From Mesorhizobium sp. 61-13 (GTDB lineage Bacteria > Pseudomonadota > Alphaproteobacteria > Rhizobiales > Rhizobiaceae), in the NCBI GenBank assembly GCA_001897075.1, contig MKRZ01000006.1, positions 1 to 62,547 of the forward strand: a stretch of DNA of 62,547 nt. Reading direction: 5' to 3'. Below the pieces are notes generated by a model. The model was not told the origin of the DNA, made no database searches, and saw nothing but the letters and a program-made list of their open reading frames with translations. The position numbers and the translations under genes were made by a program. Within the stretch, counting starts at the first letter, position 1; every line of letters starts with the position of its first letter. This document shows positions 49,659 through 58,367 of this stretch, in pieces.

Positions 49659-50762
49659 TCAATCGGCCAGAGCCACCAAAGCCTCGGGATCGTAAGCCAG
49701 GCGGATCGATGAACCGACCGGAATATCGTCAGCACCGAAATCGTTGGTTTCGGTTACCGACAGCGGTTTTTCAAGGCCGGGTATCTCGACGATCAGGTGC
49801 GTGATCTCGCCAAAATAGTGGCGCTCCACCACTTTGCCGGAAACTTCGAATTTCGCGCTCGAATCATCCCAGAGCACACGCAGCCGTTCAGGCCGGATGC
49901 CGAGCGTCGCGCCGCTCCCGTTGCGAACAAAGGCCTTGGGCTTGTCGGTCTTGATCCGGCCGAAGCCGAGCGTGTCGACCAGCAAGGATGCGTTCTGCTC
50001 TTCGACGATTTCGGCCTTGACGAAATTCATGCCGCCGAGGAAGTCCGCCACCTGCCGATTGACCGGGCGTTGGTAGATTTCCTTCGGCGATGCGACTTGC
50101 GCAATGCGTCCGCCGAACATCACGGCGATACGATCCGACATCGCCAGCGCCTCGTACTGGTCGTGCGTCACCAGGACGAAGGTGATGCCCACCGCCTGCT
50201 GCAATCGCCTCAGTTCAACCTGCATCTGCTCGCGCAGTTTCTTGTCCAGCGCCGACAGCGGCTCGTCCAGCAAAAGCACCTTCGGACGCATAACAAGGGC
50301 GCGCGCCAAAGCCACGCGCTGCCGCTGACCCCCGGAAAGCTCGGTTGCGCCGCGCTTGCCGAGACCGTTCAGCGAAACCTGCCCCAGGGCTTCCTCTACC
50401 CGCCGCTTTTCCTCCGCAGAATCCAGCCTAAGCCGCTTCAGCCCATAGGCGACATTCTGCTCGACATTGAGGTGCGGGAAGATGGCGTAGCTCTGGAACA
50501 CCATGTTGGTCGGCCGCCGGTTGGCCGGGATGCCCTCCATTCTTTGCCCATCCACGGCAATGGTGCCGCTGGTCGGATTGTCGAAGCCCGCGATCATGCG
50601 AAGCAATGTGGTCTTGCCGCATCCGGAAGGTCCGAGCAGCGAGAAGAATTCGCCCTCCCTGATGACGAGATTGGCGTCGTCCAGCGCCTTGAATGCCCCA
50701 TAGCTGCGGGTGACATTGGTGATCTCGATCATGGGCCGATCGGCTACGGGGCGTTCAGGCAT
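49659..50762 (-). CDS. polyamine-type ABC transporter ATP-binding protein (PotA/PotG-like)
   Basis: [60 protein letters not shown]...[41 protein letters not shown]-terminal TOBE. Confidence 0.92.
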   Translation of the reverse strand: MPERPVADRPMIEITNVTRSYGAFKALDDANLVIREGEFFSLLGPSGCGKTTLLRMIAGFDNPTSGTIAVDGQRMEGIPANRRPTNMVFQSYAIFPHLNVEQNVAYGLKRLRLDSAEEKRRVEEALGQVSLNGLGKRGATELSGGQRQRVALARALVMRPKVLLLDEPLSALDKKLREQMQVELRRLQQAVGITFVLVTHDQYEALAMSDRIAVMFGGRIAQVASPKEIYQRPVNRQVADFLGGMNFVKAEIVEEQNASLLVDTLGFGRIKTDKPKAFVRNGSGATLGIRPERLRVLWDDSSAKFEVSGKVVERHYFGEITHLIVEIPGLEKPLSVTETNDFGADDIPVGSSIRLAYDPEALVALAD

Positions 50763-51582
50763 AAAGGCCTCCCTCATTGCTGGTCCGGCGCGCGGCGCGG
50801 CGGCGCAGGATCTCGGCGATCGACAACATGACGAAGGACAGAACAAGTAGCAGCGTGCCAAGCGCCAGCACGCCGGGCAGCTTGGCCGCAAACCGCAACT
50901 GTCCCCAGATATAGATCGGCAACGTTGCCTCCGTTCCGGTGAGGAAGAAGGCGATGATGAACTCGTCCAGCGAGATGGTGAAGGAAACCAGCAGGCTGGA
51001 GATGATGGCCGGCATCACCATCGGCAATGTCACGCGGCGAAACGTGCCAAAGGCGCTTTCACCCAGGTCGGCGGAAGCTTCCTCGAGACTTCGGTCGAAC
51101 CCTTCGAAACCGGAAATCAGCACCGTCATCGAATAGGGAATGCAGATCAGGACATGGCCGAGCACGACGGTGAACAGCGAAAGGCTGAGGCCCAGTTGCA
51201 ACATGACCAGCAGCATCGAAATGGCGACGATGATCTCCGGCAACACCAGCGGCGCCATGATCAGCCCGTTGATCGAGCGGCGGCCCGGAAACCGGTAGCG
51301 GGTTATGGCGCGCGCGGCGAGGATGCCCAGCGTCGTGGCGAGGACAGAGGCAGAAATGCCGACGATGAGACTGTTCCACGCAGCATCGAGCAATGCCGGC
51401 GTGTGTGGCAACTGCTCGTACCATTTCAGCGTATAGCCGGAGAGGGGGAATTTCGGTGTCGCAGCTGTGTTGACGGAAAAAATCGGCAGGAAGATTACCG
51501 GCAGGTAGAGGAACCCGACATAGATGGCTGCATAGGCGCCAAGCCAGGACCTGCCGGGTAGAAAGCGCCTCAACCCGCTCAT
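50755..51582 (-). CDS. polyamine-type ABC transporter permease (PotC/PotI-like)
   Basis: Multi-TM; LEEASADLGESAFGTFRRVTLPMVMPAIISSLLVSFTISLDEFIIAFFLTG. Confidence 0.9.
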   Translation of the reverse strand: MSGLRRFLPGRSWLGAYAAIYVGFLYLPVIFLPIFSVNTAATPKFPLSGYTLKWYEQLPHTPALLDAAWNSLIVGISASVLATTLGILAARAITRYRFPGRRSINGLIMAPLVLPEIIVAISMLLVMLQLGLSLSLFTVVLGHVLICIPYSMTVLISGFEGFDRSLEEASADLGESAFGTFRRVTLPMVMPAIISSLLVSFTISLDEFIIAFFLTGTEATLPIYIWGQLRFAAKLPGVLALGTLLLVLSFVMLSIAEILRRRAARRTSNEGGLYA

Positions 51583-52571
51583 CTCGCCATCCTCGCTGCC
51601 GAGCGGATGATGAAGACGCTGGCCAGCGCCATCATCGTGACGATGACCATCGTAGTGACCGAGAGCGCAGCACCCAGCGGCCAGTTGGCGGCCTTGCCGA
51701 ATTGAACCTGGATGGCATTGGCGATCATCACCCCATCCTTGCCGCCGACCAGCTTAGGCGTCACATAGTCGCCGACGGTCGGGATCATGACGATGAGAAG
51801 CGCCGCGATCACGCCAGGAATGGAAAGAGGCAGCGTTACGCGCAGGAACGAGCGCAGCGGGCCGTCGCCGAGGTCGGTCGCGGCTTCGACCAGCGTACGG
51901 TCGGCCTTTTCCAGCGAGACGAAGATCGGCAGGATGGCGAAGGCCGCCCACGCATGGGTCAGCGTGATGATGACGGCGCTCGAATTGTAAAGCAGCGCCG
52001 TCGACGGTTCATCGATGATGCCAAGCCCCATCAGGCCGGAATTGAGCACGCCATTGTAGCCAAGGATCACCTTCCAGGCCATCACGCGCAACAGGTAGCT
52101 GGTCCAGAACGGTATGGTGATGAGGAACAACCACAAACCCTTGTGGCGGCCGCCATGGAACGAGATGAAGTAGGCGATGGGATAGGCAAACACCACCGTC
52201 AGGAAACTCACCGTCAGCGAGATGTAGAGCGATCGCCACAACAGGTCGCGGTAGATCGGCTCCGTCAGCGCAATGCGGTAATTCTCCAGCGTAAAGGTGC
52301 GGTCGATCGTGAGGTAGTGTTGCGTCCAGAACGAATGCGCGATGACCACGATGATCGGCGCCAGCAGGAAGACCACCGCGTAGAGAAAGGTCGGGCTGAT
52401 CAGTCCAAGACCTTGAACGGCTTCCGATTGCAGAAGAACATCGCGGCGGGCTCGTTTCGATCCGAGCCTTGGGCTGTCTTCCACAGCCGCCGTCACGGCA
52501 AAACCCCGCGAAGGGCTTCGGGTGCGTATGCAGTCGCCGGCCTGGACTTGCCTGCCATGCTGCCATCCCAT
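51579..52571 (-). CDS. polyamine-type ABC transporter permease (PotB/PotH-like)
   Basis: Multi-TM; LVEAATDLGDGPLRSFLRVTLPLSIPGVIAALLIVMIPTVGDYVTPKLVGG; 4-bp overlap with next permease; N-terminus may start internally. Confidence 0.9.
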   Translation of the reverse strand: MGWQHGRQVQAGDCIRTRSPSRGFAVTAAVEDSPRLGSKRARRDVLLQSEAVQGLGLISPTFLYAVVFLLAPIIVVIAHSFWTQHYLTIDRTFTLENYRIALTEPIYRDLLWRSLYISLTVSFLTVVFAYPIAYFISFHGGRHKGLWLFLITIPFWTSYLLRVMAWKVILGYNGVLNSGLMGLGIIDEPSTALLYNSSAVIITLTHAWAAFAILPIFVSLEKADRTLVEAATDLGDGPLRSFLRVTLPLSIPGVIAALLIVMIPTVGDYVTPKLVGGKDGVMIANAIQVQFGKAANWPLGAALSVTTMVIVTMMALASVFIIRSAARMAR

Positions 52572-52669
52572 TGGTCATGCGGTTGCCCGTTCTGCGTGAG
52601 CTTGCCCGCTGTCATCCAATCATGAGCGCATCCGACGATTGAAATCAAGCGCTATTTCTGCCATATTGA

Positions 52670-52685
52670 TTGAACAGACATTCAA
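52670..52685. promoter_or_regulatory. candidate TetR/BetI-type operator, site 2
   Basis: TTGAACAGACATTCAA; 14/16 match to reverse complement of site 1; in divergent promoter region 52571(-)/52748(+). Confidence 0.7.
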
Positions 52686-52747
52686 AATGAAGTGACGACA
52701 AGGCCCAAACCGGCGGTAAGCCGGGCGGGACCGAAAGCGAGGCAGCA

Positions 52748-54166
52748 ATGGCGGCATTACGCGACTTATCGATGGATCAGGCCGGTGGCAGCGAAGAACC
52801 GGAGGCCGTCGAGCAGGCGAAACGCCACCTTGTCCAGCCTTGGCCGTATGCCGGTTCCGTTGGCGAGGAAGCCCGCGCCCTGATCGGCGAAGGCGATGGC
52901 ATCTACATCACCGATAGCACCGGCAAAAAGCTGATCGACGGCCCTGCCGGCATGTGGTGCATCAATATCGGCCATCGCCGCGAAGAACTGGCCCGCGTGA
53001 TGTACGACCAGGCCATGCAGCTTTGCTACAACACGCCATGGTACACGATGAACGCGCCATCGGCCGAACTTGCAGAGCGCATCGCTTCCCACGCACCCGG
53101 TGACCTCAATCATGTCTTCTACACCACCGGCGGTTCGTCGGCAGTGGAGACGGCGCTACGTTTCATGCAGTTTTACAACAACGTGCGCGGACGGCCGGAA
53201 AAGAAGCTGATCCTCAGCCGTGGCGGCGCCTATCATGGTTCCACCTACCTTTCGGCCTCGCTGAATGGACGACCGCGTGACTGGGACTGGATGGACGGCG
53301 CCGAAGAACTGGTCGTCAAGCTGACGTCGCCCGACCCGTTCCGCCGGCCAAAGGGCATGACGACGGAGGCGTTCAGCGACTTCCTCGTGGACGAATTCAG
53401 GGCGACGGTAGCGCGCGTCGGAGCCGAACGCATCGGCGCTTTCGTCGGCGAACCGGTTCAGGCTTCCGGCGGCGTCATCATACCGCCGGACAACTATCTG
53501 CAGCGCATCCGCGAAATCTGCCGCGCCAACGATATCCTCTACGTATCGGACGAGGTGGTGACCGCCTTTGGTCGTCTCGGTCACGTCTTCGCTTCGGGCG
53601 ATGTGTTCGGCCTCGACCCCGACATGATCACCTTTGCCAAGGGCGTCACCTCCGGCTATTTCCCGCTCGGCGGGGTGGTGATTTCCGAACGCCTGCTTCA
53701 GGATTTGCGCCGCTCAAACCATCCCGATGCGCTGTTCGGCCATGGCCTTACCTATACCAGTCATCCCATTGGCTGCGCGGTGGCGCTCAAGAACCTCGAT
53801 ATCCTCGAGGAGAGCGTTCTCGCTCATACCCGAAGCATCGCGCCGTACTTTCAGGCTCGGTTGAAGACGCTGGAAGAGTTGCCTCTGGTGGGCGAAGTGC
53901 GCGGTCTCGGCCTGATGGGTTGTGTCGAATGCGTGGCCGACCGCGAAAGCAAGAATGCGCTGCAACTCGACAAGAATGTCGGAGCGCGCATCGACGCGCA
54001 TTGCCACGAACTCGGCCTGCTGGTGCGGCCACTGATCAACATGTGCGTGATGTCGCCGCCGTTGACCATCACCCGCGAGCAGATCGACGACATGGTGGCG
54101 ATCCTGCGCGAAGGCATTTCGCGCACCATGGACGACCTGCGCAAGGAAGGCGTTTGGCAGGGCTGA
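52748..54166 (+). CDS. class III PLP-dependent aminotransferase (aspartate aminotransferase family protein)
   Basis: GEGDGIYITDSTGKKLIDGPAGMWCINIGHRREELARVMYDQ...FYTTGGSSAVETALRF...LYVSDEVVTAFGRLGHVFAS...ITFAKGVTSGYFPLGGVVIS. Confidence 0.92.
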   Translation: MAALRDLSMDQAGGSEEPEAVEQAKRHLVQPWPYAGSVGEEARALIGEGDGIYITDSTGKKLIDGPAGMWCINIGHRREELARVMYDQAMQLCYNTPWYTMNAPSAELAERIASHAPGDLNHVFYTTGGSSAVETALRFMQFYNNVRGRPEKKLILSRGGAYHGSTYLSASLNGRPRDWDWMDGAEELVVKLTSPDPFRRPKGMTTEAFSDFLVDEFRATVARVGAERIGAFVGEPVQASGGVIIPPDNYLQRIREICRANDILYVSDEVVTAFGRLGHVFASGDVFGLDPDMITFAKGVTSGYFPLGGVVISERLLQDLRRSNHPDALFGHGLTYTSHPIGCAVALKNLDILEESVLAHTRSIAPYFQARLKTLEELPLVGEVRGLGLMGCVECVADRESKNALQLDKNVGARIDAHCHELGLLVRPLINMCVMSPPLTITREQIDDMVAILREGISRTMDDLRKEGVWQG

Positions 54167-54181
54167 ACGGTTCTAGTCGGT

Positions 54182-54940
54182 TCAGCCACCTTCCTGTTCG
54201 TGGCGCAACGTCGCAATGAACCGTCTGGTGCGCTCGCGCTGCGGATTGGCGAACAGGCTTGTCGCCTGCCCGCTTTCCACGACGACGCCAGCCTCCAGGA
54301 ACACCACTTCGTTGGCGATCTTGGAAGCAAGGCGCAGGTCGTGCGTGGCCATCACCATGGTCGTACCTTCGCTTGCGAGCTGTCCGAGCACGTCGACCAC
54401 TTCCTGCGCCAGCTCAGGGTCCAGCGCCGAGGTCGGTTCATCGCACAGCAAAACCTTCGGCGAAGGGGCCAAGGCGCGGGCAATCGCCACGCGTTGCTGT
54501 TGGCCTCCTGAAAGCGTCGCCGGCCAGGCATCGACCTTGTGCGCCATGCCAACTTTATCAAGCAAGGCAAGCGCCCGCTCGCGCGCCCGCTCAACCGGCC
54601 ATTTAAGCACAGTCGTCAGTCCTTCCATGACATTCTCGATCGCAGTGCGATGCGGGAAAAGCTGGAAATTCTGGAACACCATGCCGGTCTGGCGACGCAA
54701 CCGCTGAATATCCTTGGACGCGACCTTCTCGCCGGGCTTGAAGGCAAGCGTCTCTTCCCCGATGCGCAGCGTGCCGGAGGTTGGGATCTCGAGCAGGTTG
54801 ATGCATCGCAAAAGCGTGCTCTTGCCGCCGCCGGACGGGCCGACCAAAGCGGTAACGCTACCTTCAGCGATGGCGACTGACACACCCTTCAGCACGACAT
54901 TGTCGCCAAAGCGCTTTTCGATATCGGTGAGGCCGATCAT
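54182..54940 (-). CDS. amino acid ABC transporter ATP-binding protein
   Basis: MIGLTDIEKRFGDNVVLKGVSVAIAEGSVTALVGPSGGGKSTLLRCINLLE...LSGGQQQRVAIARALAPSPKVLLCDEPTSALDPEL; start 54940, not the upstream ORF extension. Confidence 0.9.
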   Translation of the reverse strand: MIGLTDIEKRFGDNVVLKGVSVAIAEGSVTALVGPSGGGKSTLLRCINLLEIPTSGTLRIGEETLAFKPGEKVASKDIQRLRRQTGMVFQNFQLFPHRTAIENVMEGLTTVLKWPVERARERALALLDKVGMAHKVDAWPATLSGGQQQRVAIARALAPSPKVLLCDEPTSALDPELAQEVVDVLGQLASEGTTMVMATHDLRLASKIANEVVFLEAGVVVESGQATSLFANPQRERTRRFIATLRHEQEGG

Positions 54941-55617
54941 GCCCGTGCCTCCAGGAAGCCGCCATAGCGGTTGAGCCGTGTCTCCAATCGGGCCTGCAAG
55001 GCGGATAACACCGAACTCATGGCAAGATAGAGCAGCGCTGCCTCCACATAGAGGATCAGCGGCTCGTAGGTGACGGCGACGATGCGCTGCGCGGCCTGGA
55101 ACATCTCCGGCACGGTGATGGCAGCCGCGAGCGAAGTGTCTTTCACCAGCGAGATGAAGGTGTTGGAAAGCGGCGGCACCGCGACGCGCCCCGCTTGCGG
55201 CAGGATGGTCCGGCGCATGGCCTGGCGCCACGTCATGCCGATCGAATAGGCCGCTTCCCATTGGCCCTTTGGCACCGAGCCGATCACGGCGCGGATGATT
55301 TCTGAACTGTAGGCGCCGATGTTGAGGGTGAACCCGATCAGGGCTGCCGGAAAGGCGTCGAGCAGGATGCCAACGGACGGCAGGCCATAAAAGATCAGGA
55401 AGAGCTGGACGAGAAGCGGCGTGCCACGAAAGATCCACACATAGAAGCGCACCACCGCAACCAGCGGCCTCGGTCCGAACAGCCGGATCAGCGCCACGAC
55501 CAGACCGACGATCAAGCCGAATGTGAACGAGAGAAGCGTCAGCGGTGTGGTGAAAACCAGCGCGGCCCACAAAAGCGGGCCAAGCGATTCCAGCATCAAT
55601 TGCAGCCAGTGCGGCAC
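54937..55617 (-). CDS. amino acid ABC transporter permease (HisM/GlnP type)
   Basis: Multi-TM; FYVWIFRGTPLLVQLFLIFYGLP...AYSSEIIRAVIGSVPKGQWEAAYSIGMTWRQAMRRTILPQA. Confidence 0.9.
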   Translation of the reverse strand: MPHWLQLMLESLGPLLWAALVFTTPLTLLSFTFGLIVGLVVALIRLFGPRPLVAVVRFYVWIFRGTPLLVQLFLIFYGLPSVGILLDAFPAALIGFTLNIGAYSSEIIRAVIGSVPKGQWEAAYSIGMTWRQAMRRTILPQAGRVAVPPLSNTFISLVKDTSLAAAITVPEMFQAAQRIVAVTYEPLILYVEAALLYLAMSSVLSALQARLETRLNRYGGFLEARA

Positions 55618-55681
55618 GGAAAACCTCCGGAAATCATCGCTTGCGTCGGGCGCAGGATTGCGCGCCGACCCGTCAAGCGGA

Positions 55682-55712
55682 AAGCGGCGGCCGATATTTG
55701 CGGCCGCCGCTT
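55682..55712 (-). other. strong hairpin in SBP-permease intergenic region
   Basis: AAGCGGCGGCCG...CGGCCGCCGCTT, 12-bp perfect stem. Confidence 0.75.
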
Positions 55713-55743
55713 GGTCAGTTTGGCTGGATCGCCAGCCCGGTTG

Positions 55744-56517
55744 TTATTTCGAAACGTCCTGGCCGAAATAGGTGTCGGCGATCTTCTGATAGGTGCCGTC
55801 GGCCTTGATATCGGCCAGGGCCTTGTTGATCGCTGCGACCAGTTCGGGATCGCCCTTGCGCACGATCACGCCCGAATAATCGGCATTTTCTTCCTGTGCC
55901 GCGATCTTCACGTCGGCATCGGGCTTGTGCTTCTTGAAGTCGAGGAAGGACAGGCTGTCATTGATGGTCGCGTCCGCGCGGCCGGTCAAAAGCAACTGGA
56001 TCGACTGGTCGAAACCGTCCGTGCCGACGAGTTCCGCGCCGTTTTTCTCAGCCAGCTTGCCGAAATTCGAAGTCAGCGACTGGGCCGACTTCTTGCCTTT
56101 GAGGTCAGCGAAGCCCTTGATGTCGGTGTTGTCACCCTTGACGATGAGCACCGCCTTGGAAGCGATGTAAGGCTCTGAGAAGTCGTACTTCGCCTTGCGT
56201 TCTTCGGTGATGCCGACCTGGTTGATGACCGCGTCGTAGCGGTTGGCGTCGAGGCCCGCGATGAGGCCATCCCACTTGCCTTCAAGAAACTCTGCCTTGA
56301 CGCCAAGCTTGTCCGCAACCGCCTTGCCGATCTCGACATCGAAGCCGACGAGTGCATTGGATGCATCGTGGTAGGTGAAAGGAGCGTAAGTGCCTTCGGT
56401 GCCGATCTTGAGTACGCCGTCCGCCTTTATCTGGTCGAGATTGGCGCCTGCAGCGGCAGCCGTGACAGCGAGCGCCTGCAGCGTGCCGGCGACGATAAGC
56501 GATTTAACCCAGTTCAT
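55744..56517 (-). CDS. polar amino acid ABC transporter substrate-binding protein
   Basis: MNWVKSLIVAGTLQALAVTAAAAGANLDQIKADGVLKIGTEGTYAPFTYHDASNALVGFDVEIGKAVADKLGVKAEF; start 56517. Confidence 0.9.
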   Translation of the reverse strand: MNWVKSLIVAGTLQALAVTAAAAGANLDQIKADGVLKIGTEGTYAPFTYHDASNALVGFDVEIGKAVADKLGVKAEFLEGKWDGLIAGLDANRYDAVINQVGITEERKAKYDFSEPYIASKAVLIVKGDNTDIKGFADLKGKKSAQSLTSNFGKLAEKNGAELVGTDGFDQSIQLLLTGRADATINDSLSFLDFKKHKPDADVKIAAQEENADYSGVIVRKGDPELVAAINKALADIKADGTYQKIADTYFGQDVSK

Positions 56518-56711
56518 TTTTCTGTGATCCTGTTGAGCCCGCAACGGGCGCTTTTTGTAGATGCCGGCAATCTCGCAGAACTTTAGGCATAAAATAAGGA
56601 AGGAGAATCCCAAAATATCCGCCTTTCAGGAATGGATTTCTAGCAATTGCTGATCGGTGTCGGGCTTTGTTATCCGCGTCGAATGCGCCTCTTCGACCCG
56701 CGGAATCGTCC

Positions 56712-56737
56712 GGAACCAACTTCCGATCTCGAGCGTT
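56712..56737 (+). promoter_or_regulatory. candidate EcfG-type promoter upstream of rpoH2-like gene
   Basis: GGAAC-N17-CGTT (GGAACCAACTTCCGATCTCGAGCGTT), 70 bp before the ATG at 56807. Confidence 0.65.
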
Positions 56738-56806
56738 CCTGACCGTCAAACAGTGCTTTCGCTTAAGCGTCGGCACATGCAGGATGTTCAAGGTCGGAGT
56801 ACCGCC

Positions 56807-57664
56807 ATGATGCAGGACAGTACGTCGCGCGACTTCATCCGCATTGCCATGGCGGCGCCCTATCTCGGTCGCGAGGAAGAGCAGGAATTGGCTCTGAGCT
56901 GGCGCAAGGACCATGATCAGGACGCGCTGAACCGGATAACCGTTGCCCACATGCGGCTGGTTATTTCGATGGCCGCGAAGTTTCGCCACTACGGCCTGCC
57001 GGCCAGCGACCTTATCCAGGAAGGTCATGTCGGCCTTCTGGAAGCAGCCTCCCGCTTCGAGCCTGAGCGCGAGGTGCGTTTTTCCACATATGCAACATGG
57101 TGGATCAGGGCTTCGATGCAGGACTACGTTCTACGCAACTGGTCGATCGTTCGCGGTGGAACCAGTTCTTCGCAGAAATCCCTGTTCTTCAACTTGCGGC
57201 GGCTGAGGGCGCGTTTGGCCAACGGCAATGAAATGCTGTCCAGCACGGCACTCTATGAGGAAATATCGGCCGCGCTTGGCGTCTCAACATCAGACGTTGC
57301 AACAATGGACGCGCGTCTGTCCACTCCCGACAGGTCGCTGAATGCCCCGTTGGCCGGCGAATCCGACTCCACGGAGCGAATGGATTTCCTGGTGTGCGAT
57401 GATCCTTGGCCTGACGAAATCGCATCCACGACCATTGATGTCGAGAGACGCTCCGGATGGCTCAAGGCCGCACTCAGGGCGCTGAATGCACGCGAGTTGC
57501 GAATTATCGAGGAGCGTCGGCTCAAAGATGAGGGCGCTACTTTGGAAGAGCTCGGCGGCAAACTTGGCATCTCCAAGGAGCGGGTCCGCCAGATCGAGGT
57601 GCGCGCCCTGGAAAAGCTCAAGGTTGCGTTGATAAAACAAAACCCCGAATTTCTTGCCGCCTGA
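56807..57664 (+). CDS. rpoH2: RNA polymerase sigma-32-type factor (RpoH2-like)
   Basis: MAAPYLGREEEQELALSWRKDHDQDALNRITVAHMRLVISMAAKFRHYGLPASDLIQEGHVGLLEAASRFEPEREVRFSTYATWWIRASMQDYVLRNWSIVRGGTSSSQKSLFFNLRRLRA. Paralogue number inferred. Confidence 0.85.
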   Translation: MMQDSTSRDFIRIAMAAPYLGREEEQELALSWRKDHDQDALNRITVAHMRLVISMAAKFRHYGLPASDLIQEGHVGLLEAASRFEPEREVRFSTYATWWIRASMQDYVLRNWSIVRGGTSSSQKSLFFNLRRLRARLANGNEMLSSTALYEEISAALGVSTSDVATMDARLSTPDRSLNAPLAGESDSTERMDFLVCDDPWPDEIASTTIDVERRSGWLKAALRALNARELRIIEERRLKDEGATLEELGGKLGISKERVRQIEVRALEKLKVALIKQNPEFLAA

Positions 57665-57680
57665 GCGGGTCTGCGACTTT

Positions 57681-58367
57681 TCAAGCCTTATCGAGCAGGT
57701 CCGGGCGGCGTTCACGGGTCAGGCTTTCCGCCTGATCATGACGCCATTTGGCAATCTTGGCGTGATTGCCGGAGGTGAGAACCTCAGGAATGCTCCGGCC
57801 CTCGAATTCCTGTGGCCGCGTATAGTGCGGGTGTTCAAGAAGTCCGTTTTCGAAGCTCTCTTCTTCGCCCGACTGATCGTTGCCCATGACCCCCGGCAAA
57901 AGACGCACGATGGCATCCAGCAACACCAGCGCAGCCGGCTCGCCGCCTGAGAGAATGTAATCGCCGATAGAGACTTCCTCGAGATCGCGCGCCTCTATCA
58001 AGCGCTGGTCGACGCCTTCGAAGCGCCCGCACAAGATGACGACGCCTGGACCTGACGCCAGGTCTCGCACCTTCGCCTGCGTCAGCGGCTTGCCGCGCGG
58101 GCTCATCAGCAGACGCGGACGCGGATCGCCTTCAGGGGCCGCACTATCGATGGCACGTGCCAACACGTCGGCGCGCATCACCATGCCTGCACCACCGCCA
58201 GCCGGCGTATCGTCCACCGTCCGATGGCGATCTGTGGCGAAATCGCGGATCTGCACCGTCTCAAGCGACCAGGTGCCCGCTTGCAGCGCACGGCCTGCAA
58301 GCGAGACGCCGAGCGCGCCCGGAAACATTTCCGGATAAAGCGTGAGAACCGAAGCGGCAAAGCTCAC
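57681..58367 (-). CDS. trmD: tRNA (guanosine(37)-N1)-methyltransferase
   Basis: [22 protein letters not shown]...[23 protein letters not shown]...[43 protein letters not shown] (slight local variation). Confidence 0.95.
   Translation of the reverse strand: MSFAASVLTLYPEMFPGALGVSLAGRALQAGTWSLETVQIRDFATDRHRTVDDTPAGGGAGMVMRADVLARAIDSAAPEGDPRPRLLMSPRGKPLTQAKVRDLASGPGVVILCGRFEGVDQRLIEARDLEEVSIGDYILSGGEPAALVLLDAIVRLLPGVMGNDQSGEEESFENGLLEHPHYTRPQEFEGRSIPEVLTSGNHAKIAKWRHDQAESLTRERRPDLLDKA

Noticed and set aside
54182-55570. apparent 462-aa fusion ORF extending the amino acid ABC ATPase upstream
   Set aside because: The extra N-terminus is an alternative frame of the intact permease gene (54937-55617); the real start is MIGLTDIEKRF at 54940. 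Unlike thiP/thiQ, no lesion is needed.
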